64,000 bases of DNA. Origin: CAZEHS01 sp964649745. GTDB taxonomy: Bacteria > Bacillota > Clostridia > Peptostreptococcales > Acidaminobacteraceae. Each line of letters starts with the position of its first letter. Position 1 is the stretch's first letter. The position numbers were made by a program, and so were the translations under genes. Shown here piece after piece: positions 9,112-17,172 of the stretch. Location: NCBI GenBank assembly GCA_964649745.1, contig CAZYQI010000008.1, positions 53,056 to 117,055 of the forward strand, given 5' to 3'. The notes under the pieces were generated by a model. The model was not told the origin of the DNA. It worked only from the letters and a program-made list of their open reading frames with translations, and made no database searches.

Positions 9112-10265
9112 TCTATACCTGCCTTATTCTCAAATATCACGGTCCCCCGTCCCACCGTCCGAGCCACATTGTAATCCTCATCATGAAGGAAGAAATCCGC
9201 CAGTTTACCGGCCTCGATGGTTCCCCGCTGATCCAATATGCCCAGGACTGCTGCCGGATTCCGGCTGGCCAGCCCCACCAACTGGGGCATATTCAGGTCT
9301 GTAGTCCGTTTCACATTCCGCAAAGCCTGATTCAGCTGTAGGGTACTGCCTGCCAGGGTGCCATCGGTCAGACGACAGGCCCCCCCTTTCACATGGACTG
9401 CCTGCCCTCCCAGGGTATAGCTGCCATCCGGCAGACCCCCGGCCTGCATACAGTCCGTAACCAGAACAACCCTGTCCAGACCCTTGATATTCAGAAACCC
9501 CTGGTAGAACGAGGGATCCACATGAACATCGTCACAGATGATCTCTGTGGTAAAGGGCCAGCCCAGAGCCGCTCCCACAACACCGGGAGCCCGATGGTGC
9601 AGCGGCTTCATGGCATTGAAGCAGTGGGTGATATGACGGACGCCAGCCTTATAGGCACTCAGTGCCTGCTTCAAATCGGCATCGGAATGCCCGATGGAAA
9701 GTATCACGGAGCTGGTTTCCAATACACGGCGAATGAAAGCCTCCGCCCCCTCTGCCTCCGGAGCCAGGGTGATAATCCGAGCCATATCAAGCCAGGGAGC
9801 GGCCAGGCTGTAATCCGGCGCTTTGATGAATGCCGGGTTTTGAGCCCCCTTGAACTCTCTGCTGATAAAGGGCCCCTCCAAATGGACACCCAGAATTTCC
9901 GCACCCTCACCCGGTTCCTGCCGCCACTGCCGGACCGCCGAAACGGCCCGATCAATGGCAGAGGGTTCTGCAGTCATGGTGGTGGGAACAAAAGCAGTGA
10001 CCCCCTGGGCGCCGATGACACCGGCCATGGTTCCCAGTGCTTCCCGGGTTCCGTCCATGGTATCCACTCCGGCCAGCCCATGGATGTGGATATCAATAAG
10101 CCCTGGAGAAAGATATCCTCCGCCGCCGTCCGTCAGCTCTACTCCGGAAAGGTCCGAAATCTGGCTGTTCGGGACGATGGCCTCGATCCGTTCGTTATAC
10201 AGAAGGATGTGCTCCTCCAGTATCCGGTCTTCCAGAATCATACGGGTATTGGTCACTGCTTTCAT
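9108..10265 (-). CDS. nagA: N-acetylglucosamine-6-phosphate deacetylase
   Basis: Amidohydrolase-fold enzyme of 385 residues that deacetylates GlcNAc 6-phosphate. The metal motif HxH is in GLIDIHIHGLAG, followed by EGPFISREFKGAQNP (the metal-binding Glu), SIGHSDA, THCFNAM and the catalytic Asp in LVTDCMQAGG. It lies between nagE (26-base gap) and nagB (4-base overlap), giving the order transport, deacetylation, deamination along the transcript. Confidence 0.96.
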   Translation of the reverse strand: MKAVTNTRMILEDRILEEHILLYNERIEAIVPNSQISDLSGVELTDGGGGYLSPGLIDIHIHGLAGVDTMDGTREALGTMAGVIGAQGVTAFVPTTMTAEPSAIDRAVSAVRQWRQEPGEGAEILGVHLEGPFISREFKGAQNPAFIKAPDYSLAAPWLDMARIITLAPEAEGAEAFIRRVLETSSVILSIGHSDADLKQALSAYKAGVRHITHCFNAMKPLHHRAPGVVGAALGWPFTTEIICDDVHVDPSFYQGFLNIKGLDRVVLVTDCMQAGGLPDGSYTLGGQAVHVKGGACRLTDGTLAGSTLQLNQALRNVKRTTDLNMPQLVGLASRNPAAVLGILDQRGTIEAGKLADFFLHDEDYNVARTVGRGTVIFENKAGIE

Positions 10266-10291
10266 AAGGTTCTCCCACTCTCAAACATGAA

Positions 10292-11710
10292 TTATGCTGT
10301 CATTTTCATCATTTTCTTGATTTCCTCGGCCAGAAGCTCCGCCCGTGTTCCGACCACTACCTGTACATTTTGAGCATTAAGCTTGATCACACCGGCGGCC
10401 CCCAGGAACTTCAGCTTGGGCTCATCGATCACTGCGCTGTCCTTTAAGGTGAGACGAAGACGGGTAATGCAGGCTTCCACATCAACGATATTGCCGTTGC
10501 CTCCCAGGGCTGCAATGTACTCTCTGGCAACCTGGGCAGTTCCCATTTCTTCATAAAGGGCTTCTGTTTCTTCCGGAACCATATCTTCACGGCCCGGTGT
10601 CATGATGTTGAATTTCTTGATGAAGAACACGAAGGTGAAATAGTAGACGGCTCCGAAGCCTAAGCCCACCGGCACCAGCATCATGGGATTGGTAGCCTTA
10701 TTGTAGTTCACCACGAAATCGATGAATCCGGCAGAGAAGCCGAAGCCGTGAAGAATTCCCATGGCCTGGCAGATTACCAGGGCCAGTCCTGTAAGAACCG
10801 CGTGGATAAAGTAAAGGGCAGGCGCCAGGAATACGAATGAGAATTCCAGGGGCTCGGTGATGCCGGTGAGAAACGCGGTGAAGGCTACAGAGAAAAGCAT
10901 GCCGCCAACTGCTTTTTTGTTTTCGGGCTTCGCTGTGGTGAACATGGCCAGAGCCGCAGCGGGGAGACCGAACATCATCACAGGGTAGAAACCGGCCTGG
11001 AAGATACCCGCTTTAGGGTCCCCTGCAAGGAACCGGAGCAAATCGCCCCGAACAACCTCACCGGCAGGGTTAGTCCATTCCCCAAAGGTAAACCAGAAGA
11101 TGCTGTTAAGGACGTGATGAAGACCCGTAGGAATCAGAAGACGGTTCAGGAAGCCGTAGGAGAATGTCCCGATGGCACCGGCATTGATAACAGCATTTCC
11201 GAAGGTATCCAATCCCATTTGGACAGTGGGCCAGATATAGCCGAACAAGATGCCGATGAAGATGGCTGCAAAGGAGGTTACAATGGGAACAAACCGTTTG
11301 CCGCCGAAGAATCCGAGGAATTCAGGCAGCTTGATATTATGGTATTTATTATACAGAACTCCGGCAACAATACCCATGATAATTCCCACCAGGACACCTG
11401 TCTTGATATCCGGATTGATGACTTCGTAAACGTTTTTGCAGACCAGAACCCCTACTGCGCCGGCAAGACCTGCAGCGCCCTCATTGTTCTTTGCAAGCCC
11501 AAATGCGATACCGATGGCGAAGAGAAGGTACATGTTGTCGAATACGGCGGCACCGGCTTTAAACATGATGCTGTTGAGCAGGGTGAAATCCGTAAGCCCT
11601 GGAATGTCACCTGCTCCGAAACGAAGCAGCAAGGCTGCTACCGGCAACACGGCAACCGGTGTCATCAACGCTTTTCCAACACTTTGCAATTTACCGAACA
11701 TTTTACTCAC
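10292..11710 (-). CDS. nagE: PTS GlcNAc-specific IICB transporter
   Basis: Membrane transporter of 472 residues. The start is GTG at 11710, preceded by AGGAGG with a 9-base spacer. The N-terminal IIC domain (about 1-370) has roughly ten membrane segments with ALLLRFGAGDIPG, GLHHVLNSIFWF and FLTGITEPLEFSFVFLAP, which is the substrate signature region of the glucose/GlcNAc family. The C-terminal IIB domain holds the phosphorylated Cys in VEACITRLRLTL. There is no fused IIA, unlike E. coli NagE; a separate IIA is encoded four genes into the operon. GlcNAc is assigned from the nagA-nagB context. An antiterminator/terminator switch precedes it. Confidence 0.93.
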   Translation of the reverse strand: MSKMFGKLQSVGKALMTPVAVLPVAALLLRFGAGDIPGLTDFTLLNSIMFKAGAAVFDNMYLLFAIGIAFGLAKNNEGAAGLAGAVGVLVCKNVYEVINPDIKTGVLVGIIMGIVAGVLYNKYHNIKLPEFLGFFGGKRFVPIVTSFAAIFIGILFGYIWPTVQMGLDTFGNAVINAGAIGTFSYGFLNRLLIPTGLHHVLNSIFWFTFGEWTNPAGEVVRGDLLRFLAGDPKAGIFQAGFYPVMMFGLPAAALAMFTTAKPENKKAVGGMLFSVAFTAFLTGITEPLEFSFVFLAPALYFIHAVLTGLALVICQAMGILHGFGFSAGFIDFVVNYNKATNPMMLVPVGLGFGAVYYFTFVFFIKKFNIMTPGREDMVPEETEALYEEMGTAQVAREYIAALGGNGNIVDVEACITRLRLTLKDSAVIDEPKLKFLGAAGVIKLNAQNVQVVVGTRAELLAEEIKKMMKMTA

Positions 11711-11844
11711 TGGCGTAGTCCTCCTGGTTTTAGTTATTCCCTTATAGCGCGCGCTTCTATGTCAACGGGTCTTCCCGTTGGGGACAATTTGGGGTGGAGC
11801 GTCATGCGTCGTGCGGTGTGCGTTAAGAACTGAGCGCTTAATAA

Positions 11845-11895
11845 TTAAAAAAGGCATAAGAACAGCAACTGCGTACAGTTGACTGGTCTTATGCC
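11845..11895 (-). terminator. Regulated terminator before nagE
   Basis: On the minus strand GGCATAAGA pairs with TCTTATGCC around an internal AGTCAACTGTACGCAGTTGCT hairpin-like loop, and a run of TTTTTTAATT follows. The upstream stem arm is also the 3' end of the RAT element at 11885-11913, so the two structures exclude each other. It controls read-through from the antiterminator gene into nagE. Confidence 0.85.
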
Positions 11896-11913
11896 TGATC
11901 GAATCAGTAACAC
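11885..11913 (-). promoter_or_regulatory. RAT antiterminator site before nagE
   Basis: Minus-strand sequence begins GTGTTACTGATTCGATCAGG and ends CATAAGACC, 29 bases. This matches the layout of ribonucleic antiterminator targets bound by LicT/SacY/GlcT-type proteins (conserved G-TTACTG near the 5' side and GGCA-AACC-like 3' end). It overlaps the terminator stem. The binding protein is most likely encoded by the gene immediately upstream. Confidence 0.82.
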
Positions 11914-11926
11914 GACCGATAATCGA

Positions 11927-12781
11927 TTATTTCTTTGTGACTCCGCCTTTTCGGATCCGCTCGATATGAAGGGCCATATAGCCCAGCTCATCGTCGGGAA
12001 CCGTAAGCGCATAGGTCTTCTCCATGTGTTCCTTCAGAAGCATTGCAATATCGAAGGATTCATGGAATTCTTTCCGAATGCTCTCAAACAACGGGTTGTC
12101 ACTGGGAATTTCCTTGCGAACCCTGTCAATGAGGCCCCGAAGATGGTTCACCAACCGTTGATAGGTTAACTCCGAGGGGTCAAAAGGACAACCGAGATGC
12201 TCTTCAATGATGCCCACCAATTCCTTGAGAAGACGGGTCTGCTTCACGGTTTCCTTAACCGCTTCATTCTGCCGAGCAGCATGGAGGTGCAGTGTGATAA
12301 ACCCTGTTTCATCCACAGGGATTGTAATGCCCAGCTGGCTGCCGAGATAGCTTACACCCTCCAGGGCCACCGCGTACTCTTCCGGATAAAGCATCTGAAT
12401 TTCATATAAGAATGGGTTATGGATCTCCATCCCCTGTTTAATACGTTCTATGGCAAAACCGATATGGTCTGTCAGTACCACGTGGATCTGTGTGTTCAGG
12501 TGCCCCAGACGGGTCTCCGCCATGGCAGTAACCTCGGCGCAAAGCCCTACAATCTTGGGATCCATCCCGGTAATCAGCTCAAAATACTGCTTTTTCAATG
12601 TTTGTTCGAATGCAATAAACCGCTTCTCAATTTGATTGGAAGGAATAAGACAACGATTGCCGGTATTTCTGCCGAACCCCAACCCCTTGCCGATCAGAAT
12701 GCATTCCTGATTCTGTTCAACATCCAGGGCCAGCAGTACATTGTTGTTCATGACCTTAATAATTTGGTAACTATCGGCCAA
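11927..12781 (-). CDS. BglG/LicT-GlcT family transcription antiterminator
   Basis: Antiterminator of 284 residues: an RNA-binding CAT domain (YQIIKVMNNNVLLAL to IEKRFIAFEQTL) and two PRD domains containing the expected histidines (ETRLGHLNTQIHVVLTDHIG; VDETGFITLHLHAAR; LGYMALHIERI). The chosen start is TTG at 12781 after GGGGGGTGAGGGGA. An ATG 13 codons upstream lies inside the terminator stem and T-tract and so cannot be the real start. The family protein binds RAT RNA and prevents termination when PTS sugar is available, with PRD histidines phosphorylated by HPr or the IIB. RAT sites occur both before its own gene and before nagE, implying autoregulation and control of the whole operon. Confidence 0.93.
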   Translation of the reverse strand: MADSYQIIKVMNNNVLLALDVEQNQECILIGKGLGFGRNTGNRCLIPSNQIEKRFIAFEQTLKKQYFELITGMDPKIVGLCAEVTAMAETRLGHLNTQIHVVLTDHIGFAIERIKQGMEIHNPFLYEIQMLYPEEYAVALEGVSYLGSQLGITIPVDETGFITLHLHAARQNEAVKETVKQTRLLKELVGIIEEHLGCPFDPSELTYQRLVNHLRGLIDRVRKEIPSDNPLFESIRKEFHESFDIAMLLKEHMEKTYALTVPDDELGYMALHIERIRKGGVTKK

Positions 12782-12809
12782 TCCCCTCACCCCCCAGCTG
12801 GAAACGAAC

Positions 12810-12862
12810 AAAAAAAGCATGAATCCTTGACTGAACGGTTGCGCTCAGTAAATGGTTCATGC
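12810..12862 (-). terminator. Regulated terminator before antiterminator gene
   Basis: On the minus strand GGCATGAACC (from 12862) pairs with GGATTCATGC, followed by TTTTTTTG. Its 5' arm overlaps the RAT element at 12854-12879. The T-tract ends about 30 bases before the TTG start of the antiterminator gene. Confidence 0.84.
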
Positions 12863-12879
12863 CTGCTGTCCAGTAACAC
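12854..12879 (-). promoter_or_regulatory. RAT antiterminator site before antiterminator gene
   Basis: Minus-strand GTGTTACTGGACAGCAGG followed by CATGAACC. The start GTGTTACTG is identical to that of the RAT before nagE, and the 3' end overlaps the terminator arm in the same way. The gene for the RNA-binding protein is directly downstream, so this is an autoregulatory switch. Confidence 0.82.
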
Positions 12880-12905
12880 ACCTCATGTTATTCATCTGTG
12901 ACTTG

Positions 12906-12934
12906 ATGATAACATCAGAAAAAACACCCGTCAA
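12906..12934 (-). promoter_or_regulatory. Sigma-A promoter of nag/pts operon
   Basis: Minus strand TTGACG (12934-12929), 17-base spacer, TATCAT (12911-12906). It lies just upstream of the first RAT element, so transcription would start about 20 bases before the antiterminator switch. This is the best promoter candidate for the entire operon. Confidence 0.75.
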
Positions 12935-12972
12935 GGAAAACCTTTACCCGACGATCATTTTTTTTCCATCTT

Positions 12973-13239
12973 TCATGACTGACCGCTGTCAAAGACCTGT
13001 TCCCGTTCAAACAAGTGACTTCCTTCACTCTTATCATTTTTAACGACGCCCTCGTGTTCTGCATTCCACCCCTCTTCCGGCATTTCCGCTCCACTGCCGG
13101 CACGGCTCACCTCTTTGCTGCGTTCGACTATTTCGTGATCCAGCTTAAGCAGCTCTGACCGGTAATGAGCAGTTGCCTCATGAAATTCCTTCTCCAGCTT
13201 TTCCTTCCTCGCTTCCAGTTCCATCAGCTTCTGATCCAT
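12973..13239 (-). CDS. Small coiled-coil protein, unknown
   Basis: Predicted 88-residue protein. The ATG at 13239 follows AGGGTGAGACG. Residues 1-45 are rich in Glu, Lys and Leu with heptad spacing (MDQKLMELEARKEKLEKEF) and should form a coiled coil; the rest is polar and probably disordered. There is no signal peptide or membrane segment and I do not recognise a family. It stands alone between the terminator of the Fe-S operon and the nag promoter. Other reading frames also run through this stretch, so existence rests on the ribosome site and the composition. Confidence 0.5.
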   Translation of the reverse strand: MDQKLMELEARKEKLEKEFHEATAHYRSELLKLDHEIVERSKEVSRAGSGAEMPEEGWNAEHEGVVKNDKSEGSHLFEREQVFDSGQS

Positions 13240-13320
13240 CGTCTCACCCTTTCTCTGGTCTTCATTGGCTTCTATGATGTTTATACCCTCAGGATCTCAA
13301 AAAAAACCACAAATACGAAT

Positions 13321-13384
13321 CAAAAAGAAACACCCCGTGATTCAGCGCCGGGCCTTCCCAAGCCGTCAGCTGAATCACAGGGTG
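13321..13384 (-). terminator. Terminator of the NuoEFG-like operon
   Basis: CACCCCGTGATTCAGC (13331-13346) pairs with GCTGAATCACAGGGTG (13369-13384) with one mismatch. On the minus strand the stem is followed by TTTCTTTTTG. It lies about 90 bases past the stop of the large fused subunit gene. Confidence 0.85.
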
Positions 13385-13476
13385 TGTGGGTTCTTTTTCA
13401 GAATCCATAGTTAGACTATAGCATGTAATTGTGAACAGCACGTGAAGCAATTCTTAAAAAATCATGAAATTGCTCT

Positions 13477-16400
13477 TCAGCACGCTCCTGAGCAGTCGCA
13501 GCCGCCATTACAGCCGCCGCACTTTTTCTCATAAGCGTCCATGAGACTGCTGAAACGGTTACGGGTGACATTGGTGTTCCAGGACGCATCAAAGCCCGGC
13601 CTGCTGTTGGAGAGAGTGCTCCAGTCGGTATCAATGGAGCCCTTGGCTGTACCGTCATAAAGCACACGGCTTACCCCAACCGTCCATACCGCCTCTCCGG
13701 AGGTCTCCAGCTCTTTTCTCACCCCGTTATAAAGCGGAAGGGAACGGGTGATTTCCTCTGTTATCGCCTCCACTGAGCCGTAGCTGAAGCTGGTGGTATA
13801 CATGTTGACCAGATCCTGAATCATCTCCCAGTTCTGTATGGGGTATGCCGGCTCCAGTGCTGCCGCGAGCTTCTGTATCTTCCGGTCTGTAGATGTTACG
13901 GTTCCGGCGGTTTCAACCGGCAGCGCCATTGGCAGCACCACATCGGCGCTATTTGCCAGCTCTGTCAGGTACGCGTCCTGAACCACCAGGTATTCTACCT
14001 GGCTGCGAACTGCTTTTACCGCTGCGCTGTCCAGATCCTCTCCGTATACCAGCAGGCCCTTAACCGCGCCTGCCGCCATATCCTTGAGAACGGCTTCCGA
14101 ATCGCTGGAAATTCCCATGTCCAGAATTCCCTGAGCATTGCAGCCCGAACGCAGCATCACGATGCCCTTCTTGGCGCTGCCCAGGTGACCGGACAGAGCG
14201 GCAATGGCCGCCAGCAGATGAACGGCTTCACGGTTGACGCGGTCTGCGTCGAATACGATCATGGCATTGAGGGCTTTCAGGTACGCTTCTCCGATTTCCT
14301 TGGCGGTTTCCGAAACTGCAACACCTTCCAGAGATTTCATGAAACCGTCGATTTCTGCCTCTGTAAGAGCAGTTGGGTGACGTTTCACCTTGTTGTGGTT
14401 CTGCGCAACATAAAGGGCGATCTCCCGAAGCAGTGCCAGGTCGCTCAGATCATTTATACAGGTTTTAGCCCATCGGTCTGCCTGAGATGCCTGATTGTTC
14501 AAAGCCACCAGGGTTCTGTTCTTTTCAACCGCTTTCTTCACGCTGAGGCCCGCAATGGTGTGGTCTTCAACGATGTTGGTGCCAACCATGAGGATGAACT
14601 CCGTGTGGGCCAGTTCTTCTATGCGGTTGGGGGAAGCATCGATACCCAGGACATCGGCAAGACCCGCCGGTTTCTGACTGAAGCTGAACAGGCGGTCGGT
14701 ACGGAAATGCTCCCGCGCCGTACGGTTCAGCATCCAGGCCTCTTCGTTGGTGGCATGGTCGGACACCGCCACCGCCATGGCTCCCTGCCCGTGGAGCAGG
14801 TTAAGGCTTTGGGATTTACGGGCGATGTGGAGCAGTGCATCCCGGAGGCTGACTTCTTCCAGCTTGCCATTTTTGCGGATCATGGGAGCAGTGATGCGGT
14901 TTGCCTGGTCGATTCCCAGACCGAAGCGGCCCTTGGCACACAGGATGCCTTGTGTGGAATCCACGGCTTTACCGGCCGGCATTTTAACGGGCAGCACACG
15001 GATGGCGCGATTGCCCCGGGTTTCAACTACCGTCTTGCAGCCTACACCACACTGGGCGCAGACAGTTTCAGTGGTATCGCACACCATGGGAACCGGCTTC
15101 ATGATAAAGGGCTTCTCGCCAAGGGCTCCGGTGGGGCACACACTAACGCACTGACCGCAGCCGATACAGTCGGTTTGGGTCATGGTCTTGTTGAAAGCGG
15201 GCTGAGCCGTAGCGCTGTAACCCCGGCTGCTGAATGCCAGGATGCCTACATCCATCACCTCTTCGCAGGTGCGGATGCACATGCCGCAGAGGATACACTT
15301 GTTGGGGTCCCGAAGGATGAACGGAGTCTCTTCAACAATGTCATAGGCAGGCTTATCCGAGGGGAACATGGAGGGATCCGCATCGTGCCGGACGCCGTAA
15401 TCGATAAGCTTGCACTCGTTGTAATCCATGCAGCCGCATTCCAGGCAGCGTGCGGATTCTTCCAAGGCCTCTGTCTCGGTGAATCCGTTGACCACTTCCT
15501 CGAAGTTGTGCTTGCGGATTTCCGGGTGCACATGTCCCATATGGGCCTTCTTCTGGATCTGGATGTTGGGGAAGTCTGCAGCTGTCAGGTTTTCACGCTT
15601 GGAGTATTTCTTCTCTTTGATTGGCACGATCTGCCCCTGGAGATAGGAGCCGATGATCTTCGCCGCCTGCTTGCCGTCGTTCACGGCATCGATGGCGATG
15701 GTTGCGCCGTCGTCTGCGCCGTCGCCCCCTGCGAACACCCCTTCCAAATTTGTCTGGAGGGTCGTGAGGTCAACTGCGATATTATTGCGCTTGTTCAGGG
15801 TCAGCTCTTCAAGACCGGTAATGTCCAGAGCCTGACCGATGGATACGATGACGGCGTCCACTTCAATGGTTTCGAAGGCACCTTCCACCGGTACAACGGT
15901 GTTCCGACCGCCTTGGCCGCCGGATACAACCTCCATCTTCTGAAGCTTGATGGCTGTAACCTTGCCCTCTGCATTGCCGATGACCTCCACCGGGTTCAGC
16001 AGGAATTTGTACTCGATGCCTTCCTCTTCCGCCTCTTCAATCTCTACATCCACGGCGGGCATGTCGGCCTTAGTTCGGCGATACACGCAGTATACCTTTT
16101 CCGCCCCCAAGCGCAGGGAAGTACGGGCAGCGTCCATGGCGGTGTTTCCGCCGCCGACAACAGCAATGCGTTTGCCTGTCTTGATGGGTTTGTTGATGGA
16201 GAACCCGTTGAGGAATTCAATACCGCCGAACACGCCGTCCAGGTCTTCTCCGGGAATGCGCATCATGGAGCTTTTCCAAGCGCCCACGGCAACGTATACG
16301 GCGTCGAAGTTCTTGCGAACGTGGGAAAGATCCATATCACGGCCGATGCGTACATTGGGAACCAGGTTCACGCCCATTTGTCGGATCAGCTCCACCTCGC

Positions 16401-17142
16401 TGAGGAGAACCTCCCGGGGCAGTCGGTAAAGGGGAATGCCGTATTTCAGCATGCCGCCGAACTCGGGCATTGCCTCGTAAATGGTTACATCGTGACCCTG
16501 GGTGCGAAGGAAGTACGCAGCGGAAAGACCGGAGGGGCCTCCGCCGATAATGGCAACCTTCTTGCCTGTTGAAGCCGGAATTTCAGGAATGAAGGGTTTT
16601 TCGGATGCCAGGTCCATATCGGCAGCATAATACTTCAGCCACGCAATGGAAATGGGGTCCTCCAGGAGCCCTCGTCGGCACTCTGTTTGACAGGGGTGCG
16701 GGCACACGCGGCCAATACTGGCCGGTAGGGGCAGATTCTCTTTAATGACCTTTACGGCCTCACGGTACTCGCCGTTGGCGATAAGGCCTACATAGCCCTG
16801 AATATCCACATGGCTGGGACAGCCCTGGGAACAGGGAGCCTTACAGTCACCGGTGTGGTTGGAGAACATGAGCTCAAGGCTCATCTTGCGGGATTCCTTC
16901 ACCTTGTCGGTCCAGGTGCGGATAACCATGCCGTCTGCTGCTTCCGTGGCACAGGCGCGGACCAAACGTGGGAAGTTCTGAACCTCCACCACGCAGAGAC
17001 CGCAGGAACCGTATACTTTCAGTTTGTCGTTGTTACACAGATTGGGGATATCGATGCCGTTTTCCTGAGCCACCTGAAGGATGGTCATGCCTTTGAAGGC
17101 CGAAAGCTCGATCCCGTCTATATTCAGATTAATTCGTGACAT
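13477..17142 (-). CDS. Fused 2Fe-2S / GltD-NfnB-like / NuoG-like subunit
   Basis: Protein of 1221 residues. A NuoG-type 2Fe-2S domain (Cys 36, 47, 50, 64) is followed by a GltD-like Fe-S and flavin module: cysteines at 100-108 and 147-155, FAD motif IIGGGPSGLSAAYF near 200 and a second dinucleotide site VVGGGNTAMDAARTS near 330 followed by VYRRTKADMP, the NADPH-type signature. Two 4Fe-4S clusters come next (CILCGMCIRTCE; CIGCGQCVSVCP), then a molybdopterin-oxidoreductase-like domain from about 690 with its own Fe-S ligands (CAQCGVGC). The position of the Mo-binding Cys or Sec in formate dehydrogenases is occupied by LFSFSQKPAGL, so the domain is probably structural as in NuoG. The protein ends in a Cys-rich tail (CGGCNGGCDCSGAC). 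With the NuoE- and NuoF-like partners upstream, this looks like a ferredoxin/NAD(H)/NADP(H) enzyme of the Sporomusa-type Nfn (Stn) kind and not a formate dehydrogenase; that role is inferred. Confidence 0.88.
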   Translation of the reverse strand: MSRINLNIDGIELSAFKGMTILQVAQENGIDIPNLCNNDKLKVYGSCGLCVVEVQNFPRLVRACATEAADGMVIRTWTDKVKESRKMSLELMFSNHTGDCKAPCSQGCPSHVDIQGYVGLIANGEYREAVKVIKENLPLPASIGRVCPHPCQTECRRGLLEDPISIAWLKYYAADMDLASEKPFIPEIPASTGKKVAIIGGGPSGLSAAYFLRTQGHDVTIYEAMPEFGGMLKYGIPLYRLPREVLLSEVELIRQMGVNLVPNVRIGRDMDLSHVRKNFDAVYVAVGAWKSSMMRIPGEDLDGVFGGIEFLNGFSINKPIKTGKRIAVVGGGNTAMDAARTSLRLGAEKVYCVYRRTKADMPAVDVEIEEAEEEGIEYKFLLNPVEVIGNAEGKVTAIKLQKMEVVSGGQGGRNTVVPVEGAFETIEVDAVIVSIGQALDITGLEELTLNKRNNIAVDLTTLQTNLEGVFAGGDGADDGATIAIDAVNDGKQAAKIIGSYLQGQIVPIKEKKYSKRENLTAADFPNIQIQKKAHMGHVHPEIRKHNFEEVVNGFTETEALEESARCLECGCMDYNECKLIDYGVRHDADPSMFPSDKPAYDIVEETPFILRDPNKCILCGMCIRTCEEVMDVGILAFSSRGYSATAQPAFNKTMTQTDCIGCGQCVSVCPTGALGEKPFIMKPVPMVCDTTETVCAQCGVGCKTVVETRGNRAIRVLPVKMPAGKAVDSTQGILCAKGRFGLGIDQANRITAPMIRKNGKLEEVSLRDALLHIARKSQSLNLLHGQGAMAVAVSDHATNEEAWMLNRTAREHFRTDRLFSFSQKPAGLADVLGIDASPNRIEELAHTEFILMVGTNIVEDHTIAGLSVKKAVEKNRTLVALNNQASQADRWAKTCINDLSDLALLREIALYVAQNHNKVKRHPTALTEAEIDGFMKSLEGVAVSETAKEIGEAYLKALNAMIVFDADRVNREAVHLLAAIAALSGHLGSAKKGIVMLRSGCNAQGILDMGISSDSEAVLKDMAAGAVKGLLVYGEDLDSAAVKAVRSQVEYLVVQDAYLTELANSADVVLPMALPVETAGTVTSTDRKIQKLAAALEPAYPIQNWEMIQDLVNMYTTSFSYGSVEAITEEITRSLPLYNGVRKELETSGEAVWTVGVSRVLYDGTAKGSIDTDWSTLSNSRPGFDASWNTNVTRNRFSSLMDAYEKKCGGCNGGCDCSGAC

Positions 17143-17172
17143 TATTTCACCACCAGAAGGGATTTCCGAAAT

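Noticed and set aside
11740..11785. Promoter TTGACA ... TATAAG upstream of nagE
   Set aside because: The spacer is only 13 bases, too short for a sigma-A promoter; the region is better explained as leader between the RAT switch and nagE.
12818..12820. ATG start for the antiterminator gene
   Set aside because: It is inside the stem of the regulated terminator and directly before its T-tract; the TTG at 12781 has the ribosome site.
14185..16572. Long open frame of 795 codons on the plus strand
   Set aside because: It lies antisense to the well-supported fused Fe-S/flavin subunit, has no family similarity that I can see, and is a composition shadow of that gene.
13477..17142. Annotation as NAD-dependent formate dehydrogenase alpha subunit
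   Set aside because: The Mo-ligating Cys/Sec is absent, the usual C-terminal Mo-cofactor domain is not evident, and a GltD-like NADPH module is fused.
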